Assembly: GCF_000975035.1 (NCBI RefSeq)
Contig: NZ_BBRA01000001.1
Location: forward strand, 372,001 to 436,000
DNA from: Demequina flava
Lineage (GTDB): Bacteria; Actinomycetota; Actinomycetes; Actinomycetales; Demequinaceae
Reading direction: 5' to 3'
DNA length: 64,000 bases
Position numbers and translations under genes: made by a program. The notes under the pieces were generated by a model. The model was not told the DNA's origin. It made no database searches and saw only the letters and a list, made by a program, of their open reading frames with translations. Positions 7,957 to 15,413 of this stretch are shown piece after piece. How positions within the stretch are numbered: the stretch's first letter is position 1; every line of letters starts with the position of its first letter.

Positions 7957-9177
7957 ATGGCATCCGTCACACCAGTCAAACGAGCCACCGGCTACGCATG
8001 GCGAGTCCAGGCCCGCGACGCAGGCGGACGGATGGTCCAAGAGACCTTCTTCCACAACGACCCACTGCAAGCAGAACGCAGCGCCCGCTCCTTCGCAAAG
8101 GTCGTCGACCGCCTCGGCATCACCGAAGCACGCCGCATCCGCAACGCCCGCGACCAAGCCGCACAAGGCGGCCACGACGTTGTCACCCTCAACGACTGGA
8201 TTACCCGCTACCTCGACCCCACCACCGGTATCCTCGCCGGCGTCTCCCCCACCTCAAGAGCCCGCTACCAACAGATCGCGCGCGACGCGATCCTCCCCCA
8301 CCTCGGAGAGCTACCCCTCGACGCCATCACCCGCGACGACATCAACGTGTGGCTCTCCCGCGTCGAGTCCGAACGCAAACCGGACGGCACGCCCCGCGCG
8401 GCGAAGACCATCCGCAACTGGCACGGACTGCTCTCTCAAGCACTCGCCGAAGCCCACAAGCGCGGCCTCATCACATCGAACCCCGCCCGCGGACTCAAAG
8501 CCACGCGCACCAAGAAGCGCAACATGGTGGTCCTCACACAGTCGGAGTTCAACACCCTCGCCCACTTCATCCCACCAACGTGGCGACCCCTGTTCGTCTT
8601 CCTCGCTGGGACCGGGCTGCGCTGGTCTGAAGCCACCGCGCTCACATGGGGAGACATCGACGCAGACTCGAACCCACCACTGGTGCATGTCACGAAGGCG
8701 TGGATCGACGGCGACAAGGGCGTGCCCCGCCATCTGGGCCCACCCAAGTCCCGCGCCGGAGAGCGCACAATCGCGATCCCCCCGGCACTCGTCCTCGAGC
8801 TCGGTCCCCGCGGCGCCGGTGACGCGCTCGTGTTCGCCACCTCTGCCGGGACGGCACACTGGTCGGGGTCGGTGTGGACTCGCGTGTGGAGTCCGGCCGT
8901 CAAGAACGCGAACGACCCGGCCGCATGCGCCAAGGCGAAGCTCACGCCCCTGGGAAAGCGCCCCCGCATCCACGACCTACGGCACACCCACGCGTCCTGG
9001 CTCATCGCGGCAGGTCGCCCACTGCCATACATTCAAGCGCGGCTAGGGCACGAGAAAATCACCACCACCGTAGACACCTACGGTCACCTCATGCCGGACG
9101 CCACAGCGGGCGACGCCGACGCTGTCGCCGCGATCATGGGCACGATCCTCACCGCCCCCGAACAGATCACCGGCTAG
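7957..9177 (+). CDS. int: Phage tyrosine integrase
   Basis: Start taken at ATG 7957 (MASVTPVKRATGYAWRV); the open frame upstream reads through the tRNA and att site. 406 residues: N-terminal arm-binding domain (about 1-60), SAM-like core-binding domain (about 75-185), C-terminal catalytic domain. All catalytic residues are present: R222 (GLRWSE), K264, H339-x-x-R342 (HDLRH), H365 (LGHEKI), Y375 (DTYGHL). It integrates the phage at the adjacent tRNA-Leu. Its stop overlaps the stop of the convergent immunity operon by a few bases, so no terminator separates them. Confidence 0.96.
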   Translation: MASVTPVKRATGYAWRVQARDAGGRMVQETFFHNDPLQAERSARSFAKVVDRLGITEARRIRNARDQAAQGGHDVVTLNDWITRYLDPTTGILAGVSPTSRARYQQIARDAILPHLGELPLDAITRDDINVWLSRVESERKPDGTPRAAKTIRNWHGLLSQALAEAHKRGLITSNPARGLKATRTKKRNMVVLTQSEFNTLAHFIPPTWRPLFVFLAGTGLRWSEATALTWGDIDADSNPPLVHVTKAWIDGDKGVPRHLGPPKSRAGERTIAIPPALVLELGPRGAGDALVFATSAGTAHWSGSVWTRVWSPAVKNANDPAACAKAKLTPLGKRPRIHDLRHTHASWLIAAGRPLPYIQARLGHEKITTTVDTYGHLMPDATAGDADAVAAIMGTILTAPEQITG

Positions 9178-9749
9178 CCTTGCGCCTTCTTCTCCGCGAG
9201 GGCCGTTGCCTTCTCTAGTCGCTGCGGCAACTCCCCTATGTTCCAGCCCTCGCGCTCACGCAAAGCGATCTGCTCGCGGAGAAAGCTAGCCTCGACGTCG
9301 GGAAGGCCACGCTTCCGATAGATGATGGCGACCTGGTTCGCATACCCCGTGCCCGGATCGAACGTGCCTCCGTGGACTGCCCTGTGAGCGCGAGCCTCGC
9401 GCACGGTGGCTGCCAAGCACTCAAGAGCAAGCCGCTCCGCCTCTTCGAGCCGCCCCTCGCGCTTCAGTTCCTTCACGTATTTGATCTGCACGTTGTAGCG
9501 CTCGCCGCGAACCAGGGCGGCTTCCTGGACCGTCTCTAGCGCACGATCGGCCTCTTCCTGCTCGCCACGGAGAACTAAGTTAAGGAAGGGTGAGTCGGAG
9601 TGCTCGCCTCCATCGTCAGCGCCGCTCGCTGCTGGGGTGTCGCGTGTCGCCGGGACGGGGGGCGACGGCATCTCTGGGGGTTCCGCGCTGAGTCCCTGCT
9701 CGGCCGCATCTTCGCCTCTGCTCTTGCGGAATCTGTCAAGCCACCCCAT
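9174..9749 (-). CDS. Hypothetical protein with TPR-like helical repeats, last gene of the immunity operon
   Basis: 191 residues. Residues 1-50 are a Pro/Glu/Ala-rich low-complexity stretch after an initial basic MGWLDRFRKSR. The rest is helical with repeated Ala/Leu/Glu patterns (KELKREGRLEEAERLALECLAATVREARAHR ... RKRGLPDVEASFLREQIALREREGW) like tetratricopeptide repeats. GGAGG precedes its ATG. It overlaps the ImmA gene by 14 bases and is co-transcribed with it and the repressor, so it is expressed in the lysogen. Function unknown; a superinfection or conversion role is possible. Confidence 0.65.
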   Translation of the reverse strand: MGWLDRFRKSRGEDAAEQGLSAEPPEMPSPPVPATRDTPAASGADDGGEHSDSPFLNLVLRGEQEEADRALETVQEAALVRGERYNVQIKYVKELKREGRLEEAERLALECLAATVREARAHRAVHGGTFDPGTGYANQVAIIYRKRGLPDVEASFLREQIALREREGWNIGELPQRLEKATALAEKKAQG

Positions 9750-10155
9750 TGTGCCTCCATGCTTCTACTGTCTCGATGATCCGCTCGTCTCGAGCGAAGT
9801 CCTCACGGCGCAACTCCACCAGTCGTCGCGTCACACCCAACTCTCGTGCGAGCGCGCCTGCATGCGAACCTACCAGCGCCTCCGCTGCCGCATACTCGAC
9901 CGGCGAGATCAACAGCCGCGCCGCGTACTGGTCAGCCTGACGCTCGTCGCGGTGTCGGTCGTGGTCGCGGGTCCAGTCGTGACCGTGGTGCGCGTGGCCT
10001 AGCTCGTGCGCGAGCGTGACGCGCTGAGTCAACTCACTGCGGCGGTAGTTGAGCACGATGAGACCACCGCCGTACAGGTACCCGCTGGCGCGACCGATGT
10101 CGCGAAACTGCACCCTGTAGCCCATGTGCTCGGCTGTGCGGATGATCCGACCCAT
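9736..10155 (-). CDS. ImmA/IrrE-family metallopeptidase (prophage immunity protease)
   Basis: 139 residues from ATG 10155, which has a strong GAGGGGGG ribosome site; a TTG start 12 bases upstream is less likely. Zinc-protease motif HELGH at residues 50-54, with acidic ligand candidates in DERQADQYAARLL (residues 70-82). ImmA-type proteases cleave phage repressors to trigger induction. It lies directly after the XRE repressor gene (18-bp gap), the usual arrangement for an ImmR/ImmA pair. Confidence 0.9.
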   Translation of the reverse strand: MGRIIRTAEHMGYRVQFRDIGRASGYLYGGGLIVLNYRRSELTQRVTLAHELGHAHHGHDWTRDHDRHRDERQADQYAARLLISPVEYAAAEALVGSHAGALARELGVTRRLVELRREDFARDERIIETVEAWRHNGVA

Positions 10156-10173
10156 GACCCCCCTCAAGGTCTA

Positions 10174-10878
10174 CTAGTCCTGCTGCGCTTCACTCTCGGC
10201 GTCGTCGTTGTCCACGCGAGCCGCGATGGGCAGTTCTTGCACTGTGCCAGTGCCGTCTGACACGGATCGGCGGCGACGCTCGCGTTCATCGCGTGCCTGC
10301 TCGATTGACTCGATCATTTCGCGAGGCATGTACTCCTCACGGTCGCGTACACGACGCTCGAGCTGCCGGATCCCCGCCTTCAAATTCCTCATGGCCTCCG
10401 GCGTCTCGTCGTCGGCGTCGAGGAGACCGCGCAACTGTTCGATGTGGTCAAGCAGGTGCTCGTGGTCTTCGCGTAGTCGCATCTCGTAGTCGGAGTGGTG
10501 CGGGTCGCTAGGCAGGTCTCGTCCTGCCCGCGCAAGGAGCGAAATTTCGCTGAGCGTGATGTCGGAGATTGAGTGGGAGTCGTAGGCCGCGGTCCCGTAC
10601 TCAAGTAGTTCGTCCCACGCCGTGTCGTAGATCTCCTTGAAGAGTTCGGAGGCACGGTCGTCTAGGTCGAACGCGCTCGCGATTGCAAGGAACTGCTCGA
10701 GGTCGATCGCATAGTCGCGAGACTCGATCCTGCGGTACGTGCCGTATGAGATGCCGGTTAGCGCTGCGGCTTGCTCTTGACTCAGGCCGGCTTCGGCTCG
10801 CATGCCTTTGAGCCGGCGGGCGAGTACGCGGCTCATAGGCCCTACTGGGCGGTCCTTCTTCGAAGATCGTTGTGCCAT
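10174..10878 (-). CDS. XRE-family phage repressor (ImmR/CI-like)
   Basis: 234 residues from ATG 10878 (MAQRSSKKDRPVGPM). HTH at about residues 20-75 (RRLKGMRAEAGLSQEQAAALTGISYGTYRRIE), and the C-terminal half is a long charged helical region (residues 145-215) suited to dimerisation. No LexA-type protease domain is present, consistent with removal by the neighbouring ImmA. TATCGT (10891-10886) lies seven bases before the ATG and no ribosome site is seen, so the mRNA is probably leaderless, like lambda cI. Divergent from a Cro-like gene. Confidence 0.85.
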   Translation of the reverse strand: MAQRSSKKDRPVGPMSRVLARRLKGMRAEAGLSQEQAAALTGISYGTYRRIESRDYAIDLEQFLAIASAFDLDDRASELFKEIYDTAWDELLEYGTAAYDSHSISDITLSEISLLARAGRDLPSDPHHSDYEMRLREDHEHLLDHIEQLRGLLDADDETPEAMRNLKAGIRQLERRVRDREEYMPREMIESIEQARDERERRRRSVSDGTGTVQELPIAARVDNDDAESEAQQD

Positions 10879-10885
10879 ACAGCAC

Positions 10886-10960
10886 ACGATACGCCAAATG
10901 TGAAACAATCGGCGCGCCACATTTGACGTTGCGCAATACTGCGCAGATGATGTTTCACAT
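10886..10960. promoter_or_regulatory. Immunity switch: divergent promoters and palindromic operators
   Basis: ATGTGAAACA (10898-10907) and its exact complement TGTTTCACAT (10951-10960) flank the region. Rightward promoter: TTGACG (10923-10928), 17-base spacer, GATGAT (10946-10951). The spacer holds TGCGCA-ATAC-TGCGCA (10930-10945), a symmetric site. Leftward -10: TATCGT (10891-10886). The outer palindrome arm overlaps the start region of the Cro-like gene, so a bound repressor would block rightward transcription. Confidence 0.7.
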
Positions 10961-11210
10961 GGCACGACGCATCGACAACACCGCGCTGCGGGCGATCAAT
11001 ACAACGATGACCCGCCGAGGAATCTCACAGCGAGACCTCGCCGAAGAGACCCTCATCCCCCTCTCGACTCTCCACCGTCGACTTGTCGGCGCAAGCCCCC
11101 TCACGATCGACGAGTTCATCTCCATCTGCATGGCTCTCGACATCAACGCAGGACGCCTAATGCAGGCCCTCGCCGCCGAACAGCGCACTGCCATGGGGCA
11201 AGCATCATGA
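10959..11210 (+). CDS. Cro-like HTH protein, first gene of the early operon
   Basis: 83 residues from ATG 10959 (MARRIDNTALRAINTTMTRRGISQRDLAEETLIPLSTLHRRL). Residues 15-60 form an XRE-type helix-turn-helix. ATGs at 10947 and 10950 are in frame but lie within the -10 box. The -10 GATGAT ends seven bases before 10959, so the transcript is probably leaderless. It faces the repressor gene across the operator region, the position of Cro. It overlaps the next gene by ATGA. Confidence 0.75.
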   Translation: MARRIDNTALRAINTTMTRRGISQRDLAEETLIPLSTLHRRLVGASPLTIDEFISICMALDINAGRLMQALAAEQRTAMGQAS

Positions 11211-11422
11211 GCGACCTCACCGTCAAGGAAGTCGCCAGCGAGCTCCGCTGCTCCGAGCACACCGTGTACGGGATGATCCGCAGCCGACGCCTGGACCACT
11301 ACCGCGTCGGCGGCACCACAGGTCGAATCCGCATCACCCGCGAAGCCCTCGACGCATTCCGCGGAGCGACCGTCAACCGTGACCCCTGGGCACGCACCCG
11401 CCCCCTCAGGAGCCGCGCATGA
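11207..11422 (+). CDS. Excisionase-like MerR/HTH_17-type DNA-binding protein
   Basis: 71 residues: LTVKEVASELRCSEHTVYGMIRSRRLDHYRVGGTTGRIRITREALDAF is a typical winged-helix 'excisionase family' domain (HTH_17), with a short basic tail. It may act as the recombination directionality factor for the integrase, although it sits in the early rightward operon rather than beside int. It overlaps both neighbours by ATGA. Confidence 0.8.
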   Translation: MSDLTVKEVASELRCSEHTVYGMIRSRRLDHYRVGGTTGRIRITREALDAFRGATVNRDPWARTRPLRSRA

Positions 11423-11625
11423 ACGCCTCGACCCTCGGTGCTGCAGCGATCCGCGCAGAACTCGCCGACGCCACCGAGCACCGCGACATCGCCGCCACCA
11501 TCGGCGACCCCCGACGCGTCAACCACCACCAGACGGAGGCGCGCAAAGCCACACAAGCCGCCCGCGTCCTCCACATCATCGCCCGCGGACACACACATGC
11601 CCTCGAACAGGAGACCGCAGCATGA
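11419..11625 (+). CDS. Small early phage protein, unknown function
   Basis: 68 residues (MNASTLGAAAIRAELADATEHRDIAATIGDPRRVNHHQTEARKATQAAR...), predicted almost fully helical, with no recognised domain. ATG overlaps the previous stop and its own stop overlaps the next ATG, which supports it as a translated member of the early operon. Confidence 0.6.
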   Translation: MNASTLGAAAIRAELADATEHRDIAATIGDPRRVNHHQTEARKATQAARVLHIIARGHTHALEQETAA

Positions 11626-11897
11626 ACAACCCCACCGACACCACCACAAGCTGGACACCAGACGAACGACGCAAGGGACTGGACCGCAACTCTCCCGCCA
11701 CTGTCGCAACCGTCACCGTCGGCGACACCGTCGAGCACTACGTCCGGGCCGGCAACACTCAGATCCGCGTCAACGACGGCGTGCAGGCACGGGAAGCGGT
11801 GTTCATGCACGAGGTCAAGCGCCGCATGCACACGTCCGACCCGCTGTTCTCAATCCTGCGTGAACCGGTCGGCTACAGCGAGGACCTCGCGTCATGA
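11622..11897 (+). CDS. Small early phage protein, unknown function
   Basis: 91 residues starting MNNPTDTTTSWTPDERRKG at ATG 11622; a longer in-frame stretch upstream overlaps the previous gene and is not supported. It contains VATVTVGDTVEHYVRAGNTQIRVNDGVQAREAVFMHEVKRRM, a mixed beta/helix pattern with no family recognised. Coupled on both sides by ATGA overlaps. Confidence 0.6.
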   Translation: MNNPTDTTTSWTPDERRKGLDRNSPATVATVTVGDTVEHYVRAGNTQIRVNDGVQAREAVFMHEVKRRMHTSDPLFSILREPVGYSEDLAS

Positions 11898-12181
11898 AGC
11901 GCGACATTCTCGCGACGTTTGGCCTGTTCGGTTTCGCGTTCGGACTGACGATTGCTGGCCTTTTCACCGATGGCGGCACGTCCGCATGGCTGCACATCGC
12001 CGCGATCGTTCTTGCGGCCCTGGCCCTGTGTTGGTCCTGGTTGCAGGCCCTCGGTGAGGCGGACCGTCAGCGTCTGCGCGCTCGCCACTATCAGCGCACG
12101 ACTCGCACCCAGGCACGCCGCTACAACGAGCTGCGCGCGTTCACCGTCGCCCTGGGCGCAGAGGTTGAGAGGAAGTCATGA
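11894..12181 (+). CDS. Small two-helix membrane protein of the early operon
   Basis: 95 residues. Two hydrophobic segments (about 6-25 ILATFGLFGFAFGLTIAGLF and 31-52 AWLHIAAIVLAALALCWSWLQAL) are followed by a strongly basic helical tail (RQRLRARHYQRTTRTQARR). Early-expressed phage membrane proteins of this kind can serve in exclusion or host takeover, but nothing here identifies a specific role. Coupled to both neighbours by ATGA. Confidence 0.6.
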   Translation: MKRDILATFGLFGFAFGLTIAGLFTDGGTSAWLHIAAIVLAALALCWSWLQALGEADRQRLRARHYQRTTRTQARRYNELRAFTVALGAEVERKS

Positions 12182-12939
12182 GCAAGTACACGAAGGAATC
12201 GCCGTTTGAGTTCGAGGGCGTGCGGATCTATCGCCTCGAATGCGGAGAGGTGTCGGTCGGACGCGTTCCGTTCAAGGTCAATCCATCGGCCTATACGGAC
12301 GTGCAGGCGAGCGCCCTTCACGCCTTCATCGAAGCCGAGCGCGACGAGTGGCACTACACGAACGCCGACAGGACGGAAGCGCGCAAGGGGCGGCTCACTG
12401 TTCGCCAGTCGCTCACGTACCACCTGCTCGAAGTGACCCCGCTGTGGACGATGACGCACGACGACTTCCCTGGTGCCTCCATGCACAGCAAGCAGTCGAA
12501 GCCGACCAGCAAGTCAAAGCCGGGATATGCGTTGCGGCTCGCCTGGTTCGAGCAGATGGACGACTTCCTAGCCTGGCACACCTCGTGGGCTGGTTCGACA
12601 TCAACACCAACCACGGCACCGGACGAGCGCACTGGGACCGCACCGGCCACCCCGAATGCACCGCCATGCACCTCACCCTCAATCACGTCATCTACACACT
12701 CATGCAGATCGCAGAGCGGGACTACAAGGGCGAGAAGTGCTACCAGTGCCCCGACTTCAACTTCAAGGGCCACCCTCACTCGCGGGAGCACGAAGTCGAT
12801 TTCTGGCTACACCGCTACTACCTGCCACGAGTCCATGACGTGTGGCCCGACCATTCGCACGCCGACCTCGACACGTATATCGCCAAGTGCGCCAGCGAGC
12901 TCGAAGTGGGCTGGGCGTTGGAGGTGGCCGCATGAGTGA
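12178..12939 (+). CDS. Early phage protein, N-terminal part of an apparently frameshifted gene
   Basis: ATG 12178 overlaps the previous stop (ATGA). The first about 135 residues look like a real protein (MSKYTKESPFEFEGVRIYRL ... YALRLAWFEQMDDFLAWH). Beyond about 12585 this frame becomes Thr/Pro/Ser-rich and unprotein-like, while the -1 frame takes over with a good sequence (see 12579-12935) whose stop is coupled to the next gene. So the true product is probably about 252 residues across a -1 shift, or the gene is broken or mis-sequenced here. No family recognised. Confidence 0.5.
   Translation: MSKYTKESPFEFEGVRIYRLECGEVSVGRVPFKVNPSAYTDVQASALHAFIEAERDEWHYTNADRTEARKGRLTVRQSLTYHLLEVTPLWTMTHDDFPGASMHSKQSKPTSKSKPGYALRLAWFEQMDDFLAWHTSWAGSTSTPTTAPDERTGTAPATPNAPPCTSPSITSSTHSCRSQSGTTRARSATSAPTSTSRATLTRGSTKSISGYTATTCHESMTCGPTIRTPTSTRISPSAPASSKWAGRWRWPHE
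12579..12935 (+). pseudogene. C-terminal part of the frameshifted early gene (-1 frame)
   Basis: The -1 frame reads LVGWFDINTNHGTGRAHWDRTGH ... RDYKGEKCYQCPDFNFKGHPH ... FWLHRYYLPRVHDVW, ending at TGA 12935, which overlaps the next gene's ATG 12932. It contains CxxC and several His residues (possible metal site). No convincing start precedes it in this frame, the join point lies at about 12570-12590, and no standard slippery heptamer is visible there, so an indel (natural or sequencing) is more likely than programmed shifting. Confidence 0.5.
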
Positions 12940-13192
12940 CCTCCTCACCCTCCTAGACGACCTCGACGTGCAACCCGCAACCGAGGTGTACGCACTCATG
13001 CCGGACATGGCCACCGCATGCGGGCTGTGCACCCTATGGAACTGCACCGACTGCACCCACCGAATCGCACACACGAGCGACACCGGCTGGGACTTCCCCT
13101 GCCCCCAAGTCACATGCCCGGACTGCCTCATCGCCGACATGCACCTACGGGCACGCCAGATGCAAAGCAACCAAGCGAGGGCAGCAGCATGA
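12932..13192 (+). CDS. Small cysteine-rich early protein (possible zinc finger)
   Basis: 86 residues from ATG 12932. After a short acidic start it has clustered cysteines, CGLCTLWNCTDC and then CPQVTCPDC, consistent with one or two structural zinc sites. No family name can be given. ATGA overlaps on both sides place it in the early operon. Confidence 0.6.
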   Translation: MSDLLTLLDDLDVQPATEVYALMPDMATACGLCTLWNCTDCTHRIAHTSDTGWDFPCPQVTCPDCLIADMHLRARQMQSNQARAAA

Positions 13193-13497
13193 CCGCCGAA
13201 TGTCGTGACCCATGGCACATCAGCGAGGACAGGCCCGAATGCTCATGCGTCCAGGACGCCGAGTACGACGCATACATCGAGTCGCAGCGTGTCCGCATCT
13301 GCTTGCCCTGCCAGGCCGGGGATCACCGTGCCTGCGACCCCGTGTTCTGCGACTGCGTCCACGCGATCGAACCCTCAGTTTCCCCACCGACCGGTGGGGA
13401 CGCCCTGGACGGACCCGCCACCGATGCGGGACAGATTCGTCCGTCCAGGGCGACACCACCATCCACACACACGACACACACCGGAGTGACCTCATGA
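13189..13497 (+). CDS. Small cysteine-rich early protein
   Basis: 102 residues from ATG 13189 (MTAECRDPWHISEDRPECSC). The N-terminal half has C-x-C and CLPCQAG...CDPVFCDC clusters with histidines, another probable zinc-binding fold. The C-terminal 45 residues are low-complexity Ser/Thr/Pro/His. The ATG overlaps the previous stop and its stop overlaps the next ATG. Confidence 0.55.
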   Translation: MTAECRDPWHISEDRPECSCVQDAEYDAYIESQRVRICLPCQAGDHRACDPVFCDCVHAIEPSVSPPTGGDALDGPATDAGQIRPSRATPPSTHTTHTGVTS

Positions 13498-13835
13498 CCA
13501 GCAAGAACACTGCGCCTGACCTCGCAGCCCTCGTCAACGAAGAACTCACCCTCGCCGCCGCGGCCGAGCAGATCGCTGAACGCCGCGCCACCATCAAGGC
13601 CACCCTCATCGACAACCTGCCCATCGGGTCCCACGACATCGGAGACCACACCGTCCAGGTGCGCGCCGGTGCCCGCCGCGTCGACCCCGGCAAGGTCGCC
13701 GCCAACCACCCTTATGAGCAGTCCCCCGAGCTGTACAAGCACACCGTCGACACCACGGCAGTGAAGCACCACCTCGCGCCCGCCGAGCTCGACGGCTACA
13801 AGACCGACGGACAGCCGACCGTCGTGGTGAAGTAG
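13494..13835 (+). CDS. Early phage protein, unknown function
   Basis: 113 residues from ATG 13494. A helical N-terminus (LAALVNEELTLAAAAEQIAERRATIKATLIDNL) is followed by a beta-rich part (IGSHDIGDHTVQVRAGARRVDPGKVAANHPYEQSPELYKHTVDTTAVKHHL). The pattern is like small phage proteins that accompany recombination genes, but no family is assigned. It ends the first run of overlapping early genes; a leftward gene follows immediately. Confidence 0.6.
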   Translation: MTSKNTAPDLAALVNEELTLAAAAEQIAERRATIKATLIDNLPIGSHDIGDHTVQVRAGARRVDPGKVAANHPYEQSPELYKHTVDTTAVKHHLAPAELDGYKTDGQPTVVVK

Positions 13836-13839
13836 TGAG

Positions 13840-14517
13840 TTACGCTCTGCGTCCGGTCAAGACGCTCAATCGCCACTTGAGGCGCGAGAACACCCGCGTT
13901 CGGCGCGGGGGGAGCGCCGAGTCCGGTGTGTATTCCTCGGGCATGTACGTCCGTGCCGGGATCGAATGCTCGACAGTCTCGTACCCGCCCCATTCCTCGT
14001 TGAGCTTTTCCTCTGTGAGGGGTGGACGCGGAGCAACGTCGCTTAGCCGCATCGTTCGCATCCGTCGCGAGAGCCTGCGGAAACGGGTTGGCGACGCGGT
14101 CCAGGTGAAGACGATGCGAGCCTCGTGCCATACGCCTGGGTCGCATGTCACCGTCAAGTGGAAGTGGTCGCCGCTTCCCATTCGTGGCACAAGCGCGAAC
14201 TGCTCGCGCCACGACCCGAAGCCGTGCGAGCTCGTCCTCTTCTCGCCCTGTACAAAGACCTGGCACCCGGCGCCGGTCACCTCGACCCGGTACGCATCGC
14301 CGTCCCCGGTGTTCGCCACTTCACACTCGAGTGCCGCCGCAGCGGACTGCGGCGATTCGCCGTCGTACCGCCAAGTTGACTTCGACGAGTGCGCGACCCA
14401 CTCAGCCCGACGTCCGTCCAGCATTCGCCAAAAGAGCGAGAGCACGAGCGTCGCTGTCACCGACACGGCGGTCGCGATCGCCGCAACGCTGGCAAAGGTC
14501 ATGGGCTCGGTTTCCAT
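13840..14517 (-). CDS. Membrane-anchored protein of unknown function, reverse-oriented cargo (moron) gene
   Basis: 225 residues, read against the early operon. One N-terminal transmembrane helix (about 7-30, MTFASVAAIATAVSVTATLVLSLFW), then a soluble part with beta-like stretches (CEVANTGDGDAYRVEVTGAGCQVFVQGEKRTS) and a basic C-terminus. TAGCAT (14529-14524) lies six bases before the ATG with no ribosome site, so it may have its own promoter and a leaderless mRNA. Opposite orientation and its own promoter suit a gene expressed in the lysogen. No family recognised. Confidence 0.6.
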   Translation of the reverse strand: METEPMTFASVAAIATAVSVTATLVLSLFWRMLDGRRAEWVAHSSKSTWRYDGESPQSAAAALECEVANTGDGDAYRVEVTGAGCQVFVQGEKRTSSHGFGSWREQFALVPRMGSGDHFHLTVTCDPGVWHEARIVFTWTASPTRFRRLSRRMRTMRLSDVAPRPPLTEEKLNEEWGGYETVEHSIPARTYMPEEYTPDSALPPRRTRVFSRLKWRLSVLTGRRA

Positions 14518-14547
14518 GCGCGAATGCTACCGACCGGCGGTGACACC

Positions 14548-15384
14548 ATGACCACCACTATCGATACCGCGCCAGAGGCCCGCTACGCCGAGTTCGCCGA
14601 CATGAGCCCGGATCTCGCCCTCAAGGAGTACCGGTGGGTCATCGAAGACGGCATCCTCAACCAACCCCGCTCATTGCAGAAGCGCATCGGACCGTCAGAG
14701 ATCGGCGACCCATGCGACCACTGCCTCGCCGCGAAGCTCGCAGGCTGGACCAAGACCGACGATGGCATCCCCTGGCTACCCGCCATCGGAACCGCCACCC
14801 ACGCCTTCCTCGAAGAGCTCTTCATCCGCCACGAAAACCAACGCGGGGCCCAACACAACGGCGGCCTCAGGTACCTCACCGAACGCCGCGTCAGCGTAGG
14901 CGAAATCGGCGACCAAGACATCACCGGATCCACCGACCTCTTCGACACCGTCGCAGGCATGGTCATCGACCACAAGATCGTTGGCGCATCCACCCTCAAA
15001 CAAGCACGCACCAAAGGAGCGAAGCCCCAGTACCGGGTCCAGGCACACCTGTACGGACGTGGCTGGACCCGCGCCGGATTCAACGTGCGCCACGTTGCCG
15101 TGTGCTTCCTCCCCCGCAACGACGTGTCCCTGAACAACGCCATCTACTGGCACGAACCCTACGACGAACAGATCGCGCTCGACGCCCTCGAGCGCGCCAA
15201 CCAACTCCACCGCAACATCACCGCACTCACCTCCGTCAGCGAAGACGCCAGAGACGCGTGGATCACCAGTCTTCCTCGCGACAGTTCCTGCTGGGACTGC
15301 GCCAGGTATCCCGACGGCACGGGACAGACCAAACCAGGTCACGCCGCACCGCAGGAGGCATTCGCCGGCCTGCTCCCCCAATAA
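14548..15384 (+). CDS. PD-(D/E)XK (RecB/Cas4-like) nuclease with a four-cysteine cluster
   Basis: 278 residues from ATG 14548. RecB-family nuclease motifs appear in order: H85 (GTATHAFLE), D130 (GSTDLFD), D141-H-K143 (VIDHKI) and Q165-x-x-x-Y169. Two CxxC pairs flank the fold, C56/C59 (CDHC) and C248/C251 (CWDC), the kind of cysteine set that binds a 4Fe-4S cluster in Cas4/AddB nucleases. Likely a phage recombination exonuclease. It is followed by a possible ssDNA-binding protein and the primase-helicase, so it belongs to the recombination/replication block. Confidence 0.82.
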   Translation: MTTTIDTAPEARYAEFADMSPDLALKEYRWVIEDGILNQPRSLQKRIGPSEIGDPCDHCLAAKLAGWTKTDDGIPWLPAIGTATHAFLEELFIRHENQRGAQHNGGLRYLTERRVSVGEIGDQDITGSTDLFDTVAGMVIDHKIVGASTLKQARTKGAKPQYRVQAHLYGRGWTRAGFNVRHVAVCFLPRNDVSLNNAIYWHEPYDEQIALDALERANQLHRNITALTSVSEDARDAWITSLPRDSSCWDCARYPDGTGQTKPGHAAPQEAFAGLLPQ

Positions 15385-15413
15385 CGCAGCACCAACCGAA
15401 AGGCAGCAGAACA

